DNA from: Lachnospiraceae bacterium
Lineage (GTDB): Bacteria; Bacillota; Clostridia; Lachnospirales; Lachnospiraceae
DNA: 64,000 nucleotides
Direction: 5' to 3'
Assembly: GCA_910574805.1 (NCBI GenBank)
Contig: CAJTCV010000002.1
Span: 359,561 to 423,560, forward strand
The position numbers and the translations under genes are program-made. Under the pieces are notes generated by a model, which had not been told where the DNA came from, searched no databases, and was given only the letters and a program-made list of their open reading frames with translations. Positions 1-8,339 of the stretch are shown here, in pieces. Position 1 is the first letter of the stretch. The number at the start of each line of letters is the position of its first letter.

Positions 1-1
1 G

Positions 2-172
2 GGGGCGCCGGTGGAGGAAGGAGAAGTGGTGGGAACAGTGATCTATTATCTGAACGAACAGATATTCGATCTCTTTCCCATCTGCGTCCAGGACACCTCT
101 TTGGCCATTGATTATCCATGGTGCCTGGAGCAGATTATCCTGCAGTGGCTGTCCGGCGCTGCCGGATTATAA
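2..172 (+). CDS. C-terminal fragment of a probable D-alanyl-D-alanine carboxypeptidase (DacF/PBP5-like)
   Basis: Frame 2 is open from the window edge to TAA at 170-172 and gives 56 residues beginning GAPVEEGEVVGTVIYYLNEQ. The 'PV-x-x-G-x-VVGT' pattern resembles the small C-terminal beta domain of low-molecular-weight PBPs, and the last residues are hydrophobic and Trp-rich, as in a membrane-anchoring tail. The catalytic domain lies outside the window, so the family call rests on this short tail alone. Its stop overlaps by 6 nt the 3' end of the convergent phosphoesterase gene. Confidence 0.45.
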   Translation, partial: GAPVEEGEVVGTVIYYLNEQIFDLFPICVQDTSLAIDYPWCLEQIILQWLSGAAGL

Positions 173-757
173 TTCGATGATGTACCGTTCATAAGCGTTG
201 ACAACGGTGGTATTTTCATAAGTACAGACCCGCCTGACCCTGGAACCGTAGGTCATATGGATGTGCCCGTGGACGAAAAAACGGGGGGCATAGCGGTCCA
301 GCAGATAGCGGAAGCCCTTGAAGCCCATATGAGGAAGGTCCTCTCCGTCATTGAAATGCCAGGCCGGGGAATGCGTCAGGAGGATATCAAAGCCTTTTCT
401 GCGCCTGAGAGAGAAGAAAAGCCTCCGGATCCGCCGGTCCATCTCCCGCTGGGAATACTGGTGTGCGCCCGGTTTGTAGCGCATGGAGCCGCCCAGCCCC
501 AGGATGCGCACCCCCTGATATTCATAGATCCGTCCGTCGATGCAGATGCAGCCTTCCGGAGGGGTCTCGTCGTAACGGTCATCGTGATTGCCGTGTACAT
601 ACAGTACCGGCCCCTGGAAGAAGGTGGCGAGAAAGGACAGATAATGAGGGTGCAGATCTCCGCAGGAGAGGATCAGGTCAATCCCCTCCAGTTTGCTTTG
701 GTCGAAATAATCCCACAGATAGGGGGATTCTTTGTCTGCCAGTACCAGTATCTTCAT
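167..757 (-). CDS. Calcineurin-like metallophosphoesterase
   Basis: A 196-aa single-domain cytosolic protein. The dinuclear-metal motifs of the family are visible: GD-x-H at residues 33-36 (GDLH), GNHD at 56-59, a TH motif (LLTHSP) near 129 and GHIH in the last quarter. Motif I, normally D-x-H, reads D8-K-E10, so a glutamate stands where the histidine is expected. Its ATG overlaps the TGA of the upstream ParB/BMP gene in an ATGA junction (754-757), so the two are probably translationally coupled. The substrate cannot be read from the sequence; relatives act on phosphodiesters or phosphoproteins. Confidence 0.85.
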   Translation of the reverse strand: MKILVLADKESPYLWDYFDQSKLEGIDLILSCGDLHPHYLSFLATFFQGPVLYVHGNHDDRYDETPPEGCICIDGRIYEYQGVRILGLGGSMRYKPGAHQYSQREMDRRIRRLFFSLRRRKGFDILLTHSPAWHFNDGEDLPHMGFKGFRYLLDRYAPRFFVHGHIHMTYGSRVRRVCTYENTTVVNAYERYIIEL

Positions 758-2688
758 GTCTTGTCACTCTGCTCCTGATATTTTCCCACACCCTGCAGCC
801 GGACGATGTGTTTTGCTTCCTCCGTCATAAAGGAGAGGGGAGGAAAAGAACCATGGATATTATTAAGAAGCCAGTCCATGGATCCGATCTGTTCCGGCGG
901 CATGATCATATGGTCCGCATTCTGGAGCGTTCCGTCCTGAGAACGGATCTCGCAGGAGAAGGGATGGAACTGTCCGGAACTGATGCTCTGCTTGATCTGC
1001 TCCAGCAGATATCCGGTGGCGGCAGGAACATGTTTGGAGCAGATGACATCGATCATCCCGGAAGAAAGTCCCCAGAAATAATTGATGGATTTATCCTTGT
1101 TCTGCGCCAGTCCCTTCTTCCAGACTCCATTCAGGATACTGGTGACGATCCGTTCATAGAATTTTCCCCAGTGGCAGACAGGCATTGCCACGTTTGTAAT
1201 CTTCCCGCCCCGGATGTCATACAGACCGAACTGTCTGGAGCCCCGCGCGGGGGTCAGAAGGTCCTGCCCGGACACATAGGAGATGTGGCGGGCGTCAAAA
1301 TATTCTTCGATCCTGTTTTCCCTGACACAGGACCACTCCAGATAGATGGACGCTTCCGGATTCACAGCCTTGACTCCAAGGGCAAAGGCGTTGATGCTGG
1401 CGGTGGCGCCGTAGATGGGGTAGTCAGCAATATAGCCGATGACAGGCTCCGGGCTCAGGATGCCGGCCAGGACCCCGGTCAGATATTTTGCTTCGTACAT
1501 CCTGCCGTAATAAGTTCGCAGATGACCGAAGCTGGAATTCAGGGAGCAGTTCAGGATCCGGACGACCGGATATTTCAGCGCCGCCTTTACGCTGGCATTC
1601 AGCAGCTTGGGACTGGTGGTGAAGATGACCGTGTTGCCTGCTTCGATGGCTTCCCGGATCGCTTCGGAACCCCGATCCGGGTCTCCGTCCGTGACGAAGA
1701 AGGAAGTGGTTACCTTACCGGGAAGCGCTTCTTCCAGATAGTGTCTCCCCAGCTCGTGGCCGTAGGTCCAGCTGGACGCCTCCGGAGTCCGGTCATGGAT
1801 AAAGGCGATCTTCAGAGAAGATGCGGCAAGAGGCAGGATCCGGCTTTTCAGAGATTTTTCGTCGGTCTCCTTCTCGGGGGCCATGACCAGAGCTACGCTC
1901 CTTTTGGCCGGATAGATCTGGAAGTCCTTCCAGATGGCAGGAATCTCTTCCCGAAGCTCTTTATAGGATTTTTTCAGGAGATCCTTGTATCCATAGATCT
2001 CCAGATAAGTCAGAAACGCATCTCCGGCCCTGAGCGGGAGATTTTTTCCGCCCTTTTCTTCGTAGATATCCAGAAAATGGATATAGGAAGAGTGAAAATC
2101 CATTTTCTCATCGTCAGTCCAGGGTTCATCCATGGATTTTCCGAGAAGCGAGAGGAGTCTGGCATAGCATCCTTCCTGGCTGAAATCCAGATAGTTGATG
2201 GAGGTGGCTCTGTAAAAATCTAGAAATTCAAAATAGATCCGGTTTTCCAGAGAATCAGTCCGTCTGGGGACCATCCGGGTGACATGCGCCTGAATGCTGA
2301 CAGCGTCTACGTATTTTAAGACGCTGACCCTCTTGTTTCCCTCCACCACATAGAAACGGTTCATGAACTCCACGGCGGTGATGGGATCCCGGATACCTTC
2401 CTCCATATGGGCGTTGTAAAGTGCAGTCCATTTGCGGGCAAATTCTGAATTTTCTTCCAGGAGAGGCATGAAGTTGCTGGCAAATGCCTGTTTCCTTCCT
2501 GCGGTCCGGGTGCCGACGATGGAATCCAGAGGGATCTCCACCAGTCCCAGTTCCACCTCGGATGCGATCTCCGAGAAGGAGACCAGATCATCCAGAGCCT
2601 GAAGATAGGGGTAGGTTCCCTTCAGAAGCTGGGAACGGTAGGTTTTCTGCGCTTTTTTACGTGCTTTGATATATTCTGATATGGACAT
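754..2688 (-). CDS. Cytosolic fusion of a ParB-like domain and a BMP/PnrA-type ligand-binding domain
   Basis: 644 aa from the ATG at 2688, chosen because AAAGGAG lies 8 nt upstream; GTG at 2697 and ATG at 2694 fit the ribosome site less well. Residues about 45-130 resemble a ParB/sulfiredoxin fold, with EIPLDSIVGT and the conserved VVEGNKRVSVLKY at 114-126. A middle linker is helical. Residues about 290-640 resemble a basic-membrane-protein (PnrA/BMP) periplasmic-binding fold, beginning LKIAFIHDRTPEASSWTYGHE. There is no signal peptide or lipobox, which is odd because BMP proteins are normally exported lipoproteins that bind nucleosides. The protein is therefore probably an intracellular sensor or regulator; its ligand and DNA binding are inference. 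It heads a two-gene operon with the phosphoesterase. Confidence 0.75.
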   Translation of the reverse strand: MSISEYIKARKKAQKTYRSQLLKGTYPYLQALDDLVSFSEIASEVELGLVEIPLDSIVGTRTAGRKQAFASNFMPLLEENSEFARKWTALYNAHMEEGIRDPITAVEFMNRFYVVEGNKRVSVLKYVDAVSIQAHVTRMVPRRTDSLENRIYFEFLDFYRATSINYLDFSQEGCYARLLSLLGKSMDEPWTDDEKMDFHSSYIHFLDIYEEKGGKNLPLRAGDAFLTYLEIYGYKDLLKKSYKELREEIPAIWKDFQIYPAKRSVALVMAPEKETDEKSLKSRILPLAASSLKIAFIHDRTPEASSWTYGHELGRHYLEEALPGKVTTSFFVTDGDPDRGSEAIREAIEAGNTVIFTTSPKLLNASVKAALKYPVVRILNCSLNSSFGHLRTYYGRMYEAKYLTGVLAGILSPEPVIGYIADYPIYGATASINAFALGVKAVNPEASIYLEWSCVRENRIEEYFDARHISYVSGQDLLTPARGSRQFGLYDIRGGKITNVAMPVCHWGKFYERIVTSILNGVWKKGLAQNKDKSINYFWGLSSGMIDVICSKHVPAATGYLLEQIKQSISSGQFHPFSCEIRSQDGTLQNADHMIMPPEQIGSMDWLLNNIHGSFPPLSFMTEEAKHIVRLQGVGKYQEQSDKT

Positions 2689-2760
2689 GGTCATCACTCC
2701 TTTAGGTCTGTTTTTGAGTTGTTTTTATGATACTGGACAGTGAGTGTTTTTTCAGTACCG

Positions 2761-2789
2761 ATTATAATAGATATTTCCCAAAAGGGAAA
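2761..2789 (-). promoter_or_regulatory. Candidate promoter of the ParB/BMP operon with a dyad
   Basis: On the minus strand a perfect TATAAT (2766-2761) follows TTTCCC (2789-2784) at 17 bp. The -35 element is poor. It is part of a dyad, TTTCCC-AAAA-GGGAAA (2774-2789), that could be an operator. Confidence 0.4.
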
Positions 2790-2872
2790 GAGAAAAAATG
2801 CCCTTTTTCTGCAAAGATTTTGTCTGTTTTGTGAAAAAAATGTCATACAGCGGTCAGATTCAAAAAAATGAC

Positions 2873-2901
2873 TTGAAAAAAAATGTTTGTGTTGTTACAA
2901 T
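2873..2901 (+). promoter_or_regulatory. Candidate sigma-A promoter of the decarboxylase operon
   Basis: TTGAAA (2873-2878), 17-bp spacer, TACAAT (2896-2901), in an A/T-rich stretch about 55 bp before the first start codon of the operon. Confidence 0.6.
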
Positions 2902-2954
2902 TAGAATCGGCAGACCTTGGGTTAACATTAATGAAATATAATGGAGGAGTAAAA

Positions 2955-4391
2955 ATGAGTAATTCGGCACAGAGCTTGGCAGCAAAAAGGATCAATGCCT
3001 TGCTTGACGAGAACAGTTTTGTTGAGATCGGTGCGGCAGTTACAGCACGTGCAACAGATTTCAACATGAACAACACGGACACACCATCCGACGGTGTTAT
3101 GACCGGCTATGGTGTCATTGACGGCAGTCTCGTGTATGTGTACAGCCAGGATGCTTCCGTACTGGGCGGATCCATGGGTGAGATGCATGCAAAGAAGATC
3201 GTCAGGATCTATGACATGGCGATGAAGATGGGAGCTCCCGTCATCGGTCTTGTGGACTGTGCAGGGCTCAGGCTTCAGGAGGCTTCCGATGCGCTGAATG
3301 CTTTTGGAGAGCTGTATCTGAGACAGGCTCTGGCTTCCGGCGTGGTGCCGCAGATCACAGCCGTGTTCGGCAACTGCGGCGGCGGTATGGCTGTTGCATC
3401 CGCCATGTCTGACTTTACATTTATGGAGAGCAGGAAAGCAAGACTGTTTGTGAACTCTCCCAATGCCCTGGAAGGAAATGAGGTGTCCAGATGCGATACG
3501 GCTTCTGCGGCGTTCCAGAGCTCCGAGGCGGGCATCGTGGACGTGGTGGCAGAAGAGGCGGAGCTGATTGCGAAGATTCGTGAACTCATCTCTCTGATTC
3601 CGGCAAATAATGAAGACGACCTGTCCTATCTGGACTGCGACGATGATCTGAACAGAGTCTGTGCGGATCTGGAGGCTTCTGCGGGGGATCCGGCGCTGGC
3701 GCTTCCCATGATCTCGGATTCTCATATTTTCTTTGAGACCAAAGCAGATTATGCGAAGGACATGGTGACAGGCTTTATCCGTCTGAACGGCATGACGGTA
3801 GGTGCGGTGGCCAACCGGACCGTATTATATGATGAAGAAGGAAACCGGGCAGAAGAGTTTCATGCGGAACTGTCTGCAAGGGGCTGTGAAAAGGCAGCGG
3901 GCTTCGTGCGTTTCTGCGATGCGTTCAATATTCCGGTGCTGACCCTGACCAATGCATCCGGTTTCAAGGCGTCCAAATGTACAGAGAAGAAGATTGCCAG
4001 GGCAGCGGCGGCGCTTACCAGTGCATTTGCGGAGGCGACAGTGCCGAAGGTGAACGTGGTGACCGGCAGTGCTTACGGCAGCGCTTATGTGACCATGAAC
4101 AGCAAGGGCCTGGGTGCGGACTTCGTCTATGCATGGCCGAAAGCAGAAGTAGGGATGATGGATGCGAAGCTGGCTGCAAAGATCATGTATGCGGATGCAG
4201 ACGCCGCTGTGATCAAAGAGCAGGCAAAGGCATATGCAGAGCTCCAGAACAACGTGGCTTCTGCTGCGAAGAGAGGGTATGTGGATACCATCATCGAGGC
4301 GCAGGATACAAGAAAATATGTGATCGGTGCGTTTGAGATGCTGTTTACCAAGCGGGAAGGCCGGCCGGACAAAAAACACGGGACCAATTAA
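2955..4391 (+). CDS. Carboxyltransferase subunit, 12S/MmdA type (acyl-CoA carboxyltransferase fold)
   Basis: 478 aa, starting at ATG 2955 behind GGAGGAG. The sequence follows the two crotonase-like halves of the PccB/MmdA family: an N-terminal half with SDGVMTGYGVIDG and VYVYSQDASVLGGSMGE, and a C-terminal half with TNASGFKASKCTEKK and AYVTMNSKGLGADFVYAWP. In the family this subunit moves CO2 between an acyl-CoA (methylmalonyl-CoA or similar) and carboxybiotin. It is somewhat shorter than the roughly 510 aa usual for MmdA. It is the first of five co-directional genes, followed by gamma, biotin carrier, beta and a 5S-type carboxyltransferase, with no biotin carboxylase. The acyl-CoA specificity cannot be assigned. 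Confidence 0.85.
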   Translation: MSNSAQSLAAKRINALLDENSFVEIGAAVTARATDFNMNNTDTPSDGVMTGYGVIDGSLVYVYSQDASVLGGSMGEMHAKKIVRIYDMAMKMGAPVIGLVDCAGLRLQEASDALNAFGELYLRQALASGVVPQITAVFGNCGGGMAVASAMSDFTFMESRKARLFVNSPNALEGNEVSRCDTASAAFQSSEAGIVDVVAEEAELIAKIRELISLIPANNEDDLSYLDCDDDLNRVCADLEASAGDPALALPMISDSHIFFETKADYAKDMVTGFIRLNGMTVGAVANRTVLYDEEGNRAEEFHAELSARGCEKAAGFVRFCDAFNIPVLTLTNASGFKASKCTEKKIARAAAALTSAFAEATVPKVNVVTGSAYGSAYVTMNSKGLGADFVYAWPKAEVGMMDAKLAAKIMYADADAAVIKEQAKAYAELQNNVASAAKRGYVDTIIEAQDTRKYVIGAFEMLFTKREGRPDKKHGTN

Positions 4392-4406
4392 AACGAGGTG
4401 AATCAT

Positions 4407-5222
4407 ATGAAACAAAATATAAGAAAGATCCTTGCGGCGCTGGTTCTCGCTGTGTCCGTGCTGGGGCTGACAGCCTGCGGGAATGCGGCGGCAGCCGAGA
4501 CGGAGATTCCTGTGGAGGAAGAACTGATCAAGGCTGTGACGCAGGCTATGGTCAATAACTGGGAAACGGCTCAGGAAGGAGAGCTTCAGGGGATTGCAAA
4601 TGAAGATTCGGATATCCTCGAGGAGCTGGTGGAAACCAACCGGCAGATGGGATCCTTCATGGGCTACTTCACGGCGGATTCCCTGAGAAGCGCGTATGCA
4701 GGCTATCTGAGTTCCAGAGAAGAGCTGGGCGCCCTGATTTCTGTGGACAGTTTTGAAGAATTGGAAATCAAGGGAGACGAGGCGACGCTGGTGGCGAATC
4801 TGACCTATGAGAACAGAGGAGCGAGTCTTTCCATGGTATTTAATAAGCGGAACATTGTGCAGTCTGTTGCGCTCGATCCGAAATACAGCACCGGGGAGAT
4901 CCTGAAAAAAGCAGGTATGAACACCATTCTCGGCATGGGCACGGTGTTCATCGTGCTGATCTTCATCAGCCTTGTGATCTACTGCTTCAACTTTATTCCG
5001 GGGAACCGGACACCGAAGGAGGAAGAGAAGAAGAGACCGGCTCCGAAGCCGAGACCGGTGAAAAAGGCGGAATCGAAGGCGGCAAAGGAAAATCTGGTGG
5101 ATGATAAGGAACTGGTGGCGGCGATCACCGCGGCGATCTGTGCATACAACGGCACCTCTCCGGAGGGATTTGTGGTCCGGTCCATCAGACGTGCAGAGTC
5201 TTCCAGATGGAAGAAAGCCTGA
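4407..5222 (+). CDS. OadG-like gamma subunit of a sodium-pump decarboxylase with a lipoprotein N-terminal domain
   Basis: 271 aa from ATG 4407 (GAGG 8 nt upstream; the GTG at 4398 overlaps the ribosome site). The N-terminus is a lipoprotein signal with lipobox LTAC (Cys24), followed by about 145 extracytoplasmic residues. One membrane helix spans about 173-196 (GMGTVFIVLIFISLVIYCFN), then a Lys/Pro-rich cytosolic linker, then a C-terminal block ELVAAITAAICAY and GFVVRSIRR that is typical of OadG proteins. Classical OadG is under 100 aa with one N-terminal helix that assembles the decarboxylase complex. The extra exported domain is unusual and may face the cell surface. Position in the operon supports the gamma assignment. 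Confidence 0.75.
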   Translation: MKQNIRKILAALVLAVSVLGLTACGNAAAAETEIPVEEELIKAVTQAMVNNWETAQEGELQGIANEDSDILEELVETNRQMGSFMGYFTADSLRSAYAGYLSSREELGALISVDSFEELEIKGDEATLVANLTYENRGASLSMVFNKRNIVQSVALDPKYSTGEILKKAGMNTILGMGTVFIVLIFISLVIYCFNFIPGNRTPKEEEKKRPAPKPRPVKKAESKAAKENLVDDKELVAAITAAICAYNGTSPEGFVVRSIRRAESSRWKKA

Positions 5223-5280
5223 CAGATAACAGTGAAACATGGAATAAAACAGCGGAATTTTAACAGGAGGAATATAGAAA

Positions 5281-5658
5281 ATGAAAAATTATACCATTAC
5301 CGTAAATGGCACCGTATATGATGTGACTGTAGAAGAGGGCGGCGCAGGAAGCGCACCCGTCCGCGCGGCAGCGCCAAAAGCTGCACCGGCAGCACCCGCA
5401 GCAGCTCCGGCACCGGCACCGGCAGCACCCGCAGGGGATGCAGGCTCCATTGAAGTGAGCGCTTCGGTTCCGGGCAAAGTCTTCAAGATAGAGGCAAGTG
5501 CAGGTCAGGCGGTGAAGACCGGTGATCCGATCATCATCCTGGAGGCCATGAAGATGGAGATCCCTGTGGTGGCTCCGGAGGATGGAACCGTTGCAAGCAT
5601 CAATGTATCTGTAGGTGATGCGGTAGAATCCGGTGATGTACTGGCTACGCTGGACTGA
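5281..5658 (+). CDS. Biotin carboxyl carrier protein (biotinyl domain)
   Basis: 125 aa. A short N-terminal segment (MKNYTITVNGTVYDVTVEE) is followed by an Ala/Pro linker of about 40 residues and a C-terminal biotinyl domain. The biotin-accepting lysine is K91 in EAMKME. The Ala/Pro linker would let the biotinyl arm move between the carboxyltransferase sites and the membrane beta subunit. It sits between the gamma and beta genes with AGGAGG before the start, the layout seen in methylmalonyl-CoA and glutaconyl-CoA decarboxylase operons. It is the only biotin acceptor I see in this operon. Confidence 0.93.
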   Translation: MKNYTITVNGTVYDVTVEEGGAGSAPVRAAAPKAAPAAPAAAPAPAPAAPAGDAGSIEVSASVPGKVFKIEASAGQAVKTGDPIIILEAMKMEIPVVAPEDGTVASINVSVGDAVESGDVLATLD

Positions 5659-5704
5659 TATGGACAGCAGGCCGGTACGTAAATAAATCATTGGAGGTTA
5701 CAAT

Positions 5705-6856
5705 ATGAATTATATTGCTGAGACATTGGGAAACCTCGTGCATCAGACTGCGTTCTTCAACCTGACCTGGGGTAATTATGTCATGATCGCAGTTGCATGT
5801 GTGTTCCTTTATCTGGCTATCGCAAAAGAATATGAGCCTCTTCTTCTGGTTCCCATTTCTTTTGGTATGCTTCTGGTAAATATCTATCCGGATATCATGC
5901 TGAGTATCGAAGAATCGTCCAATGGTGTGGGCGGACTTCTTCATTATTTCTATCTGCTGGACGAATGGGCGATCCTCCCATCCCTGATCTTTATGGGAGT
6001 GGGTGCCATGACAGACTTTGGCCCGCTGATTGCAAATCCCAAGAGTTTCCTTCTGGGGGCATCCGCACAGTTCGGTATCTTTGCCGCCTATCTCGGAGCC
6101 ATGGCCATGGGCTTCAGCGACAAGGCTGCGGCTGCGATCTCCATTATCGGCGGTGCAGACGGTCCTACGTCCATCTTCCTGGCAGGCAAGCTGCAGCAGA
6201 CGGCGATCATGGGTCCCATCGCAGTGGCGGCATATTCCTATATGTCTCTGGTGCCGATCATTCAGCCGCCGATCATGAAGCTTCTGACCACTGAGAAGGA
6301 GCGCAAGATCAAGATGGAGCAGCTCCGTCCGGTGTCCAGGCTGGAGAAGATTCTGTTCCCGATTATCGTTACGATTATCGTATCCCTGATCCTTCCCACC
6401 ACGGCTCCGCTGGTCGGTATGCTGATGCTGGGCAATCTGTTCCGGGAGAGCGGTGTGGTGCGTCAGCTGACAGAGACAGCTTCCAACGCGCTTATGTACA
6501 TTGTCGTCATCTTCCTTGGCACATCGGTAGGTGCGACCACCAGCGCAGAGGCATTTCTGAACTGGGATACGATCAAGATCGTCGTCCTTGGTCTGGTAGC
6601 TTTTGCATTTGGTACGGCGGCAGGTGTTCTGTTCGGCAAGCTGATGTGTAAGATCACCGGCGGTAAGGTCAATCCTCTGATTGGTTCCGCAGGCGTGTCT
6701 GCCGTGCCCATGGCAGCCCGTGTATCCCAGAAAGTGGGAGCTGAGGCTGATCCGACAAACTTCCTTCTGATGCACGCCATGGGACCGAATGTGGCAGGCG
6801 TTATCGGAACGGCGGTGGCAGCGGGTACGTTCATGGCGATCTTTGGTGTAATGTAA
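5705..6856 (+). CDS. Sodium-translocating decarboxylase beta subunit (OadB/MmdB/GcdB)
   Basis: 383 aa and strongly hydrophobic with many transmembrane helices, the usual size for the family. It contains GGADGPTSIF around residues 149-158 (Asp152) and a C-terminal block with SAVPMAARVSQKVG and HAMGPNVAGVIG, both family hallmarks. In characterised systems the beta subunit decarboxylates carboxybiotin and exports Na+. It starts at ATG 5705 behind GGAGG and is followed 19 nt later by the 5S carboxyltransferase. Na+ rather than H+ as coupling ion is known for the family and not shown here. Confidence 0.93.
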   Translation: MNYIAETLGNLVHQTAFFNLTWGNYVMIAVACVFLYLAIAKEYEPLLLVPISFGMLLVNIYPDIMLSIEESSNGVGGLLHYFYLLDEWAILPSLIFMGVGAMTDFGPLIANPKSFLLGASAQFGIFAAYLGAMAMGFSDKAAAAISIIGGADGPTSIFLAGKLQQTAIMGPIAVAAYSYMSLVPIIQPPIMKLLTTEKERKIKMEQLRPVSRLEKILFPIIVTIIVSLILPTTAPLVGMLMLGNLFRESGVVRQLTETASNALMYIVVIFLGTSVGATTSAEAFLNWDTIKIVVLGLVAFAFGTAAGVLFGKLMCKITGGKVNPLIGSAGVSAVPMAARVSQKVGAEADPTNFLLMHAMGPNVAGVIGTAVAAGTFMAIFGVM

Positions 6857-6875
6857 AATAGGAGGACTGAATAAA

Positions 6876-8288
6876 ATGAGTGATATGGCAAAAAAGCCCA
6901 TTAAGATAACAGAGACGATTCTGCGTGATGCACACCAGTCTCTGATCGCGACCCGTATGAGCACAGAGCAGATGCTCCCCATCGTGGAGAAGCTGGACCA
7001 GGTGGGATATTATTCCCTGGAGTGCTGGGGCGGCGCTACCTTTGACGCCTCTCTTCGTTTCCTGAAAGAGGATCCGTGGGAGAGACTGCGCCAGATTAAG
7101 GCGAGAGTGAAGAATACAAAGCTGCAGATGCTGTTCCGCGGACAGAACATCCTGGGCTATCGTCCCTATGGCGATGATGTGGTGGAATATTTTGTGCAGA
7201 AATCCATCGCCAATGGCATTGACATCATCCGGATTTTTGACTGCCTCAATGACCTTCGGAACCTGCAGACTGCGGTAAAGGCTTCCAATAAGGAAGGCGG
7301 ACATGCGCAGATTGCCCTTTCCTACACGCTGGGAGATGCCTACACGCTGGAGTACTGGACGAACATCGCCAAAGAGATCGAGGAGATGGGTGCGGATTCC
7401 ATCTGTATCAAGGATATGGCAGGCCTTCTGCTTCCCTATGAGGCAACGAAGCTTGTGACTGCTCTGAAAGAGGCGGTAAGGATTCCGATCCAGCTTCATA
7501 CCCATTATACCTCCGGTGTGGCTTCCATGACATATCTGAAGGCAGTGGAAGCGGGCGTGGATGTGATCGACTGTGCCATGTCTCCGTTTGCGCTGGGTAC
7601 TTCTCAGCCCGCTACGGAGGTTATGGTGGAGACCTTCAAGGGAACACCGTACGATACCGGATTTGACCAGAATCTGCTGGCTGAGATCGCGGACTACTTC
7701 CGTCCGATCCGCGATGAGGCGCTGGACAGTGGTCTTCTGAATCCCAAGAATCTGGGAGTCAATATCAAGACCCTTCTGTATCAGGTGCCGGGAGGCATGC
7801 TCTCCAACCTGACCTCACAGCTCAAGGAGCAGCATGCAGAGGACAAATATTACGAAGTGCTTGAAGAAGTGCCGCGGGTTCGTAAGGACCTGGGCGAGTG
7901 TCCGCTGGTTACGCCGTCCTCTCAGATCGTCGGGACGCAGGCTGTGTTCAATGTCCTGATGGGCGAGCGCTACAAGATGGTGACCAAGGAGACAAAGGCA
8001 GTCCTGTCAGGACGCTACGGCAAGACCGTGAAGCCTTTCAATCCGGAGGTGCAGAAGAAGTGTATCGGTGATGAGGAGATCATCACCTGCCGTCCGGCAG
8101 ATCTGGTTGGGAATGAGCTGGATACGCTGGAAGCAGAGATGGCGCAGTACAAGGAGCAGGATGAGGACGTATTATCCTATGCACTGTTCCCGCAGGTTGC
8201 CATGGACTTCTTCAAATACAGGGAAGCACAGAGGACAAAGGTGGATGCGACAGTCGCAGATACTGAAAACGGAGCTTATCCTGTATAG
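6876..8288 (+). CDS. Carboxyltransferase subunit, 5S/OadA type (oxaloacetate/pyruvate)
   Basis: 470 aa. It belongs to the OadA / transcarboxylase 5S / pyruvate carboxylase CT family, which interconverts oxaloacetate and pyruvate with carboxybiotin. Visible landmarks are TILRDAHQSL (Asp18, metal), the LECWGGATFDASLRF block, the carboxylatable lysine in CIKDMAG (Lys179) and the metal histidines in HTH (208, 210). The protein ends without its own biotinyl domain, so the separate carrier upstream must serve it. It closes the operon and is followed by a strong terminator. Finding it with the 12S-type subunit suggests that carboxyl transfer between an acyl-CoA and pyruvate/oxaloacetate is possible. 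Confidence 0.9.
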   Translation: MSDMAKKPIKITETILRDAHQSLIATRMSTEQMLPIVEKLDQVGYYSLECWGGATFDASLRFLKEDPWERLRQIKARVKNTKLQMLFRGQNILGYRPYGDDVVEYFVQKSIANGIDIIRIFDCLNDLRNLQTAVKASNKEGGHAQIALSYTLGDAYTLEYWTNIAKEIEEMGADSICIKDMAGLLLPYEATKLVTALKEAVRIPIQLHTHYTSGVASMTYLKAVEAGVDVIDCAMSPFALGTSQPATEVMVETFKGTPYDTGFDQNLLAEIADYFRPIRDEALDSGLLNPKNLGVNIKTLLYQVPGGMLSNLTSQLKEQHAEDKYYEVLEEVPRVRKDLGECPLVTPSSQIVGTQAVFNVLMGERYKMVTKETKAVLSGRYGKTVKPFNPEVQKKCIGDEEIITCRPADLVGNELDTLEAEMAQYKEQDEDVLSYALFPQVAMDFFKYREAQRTKVDATVADTENGAYPV

Positions 8289-8307
8289 AGAGCAGGAGAA
8301 CAGAAGA

Positions 8308-8339
8308 AGGTGCCGCGAAATGCGGCACCTTTTTATTTT
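8308..8339 (+). terminator. Rho-independent terminator, probably bidirectional
   Basis: A 9-bp perfect stem, AGGTGCCGC / GCGGCACCT, with loop GAAAT and then TTTTTATTTT. It ends the decarboxylase operon and lies at the 3' end of the convergent sensor kinase gene, whose stop is inside the T tract. Confidence 0.85.

Noticed and set aside
463..2223. 586-codon open frame on the plus strand opposite the ParB/BMP gene
   Set aside because: It is a shadow of the real minus-strand gene, has no ribosome site and a composition of no known protein.
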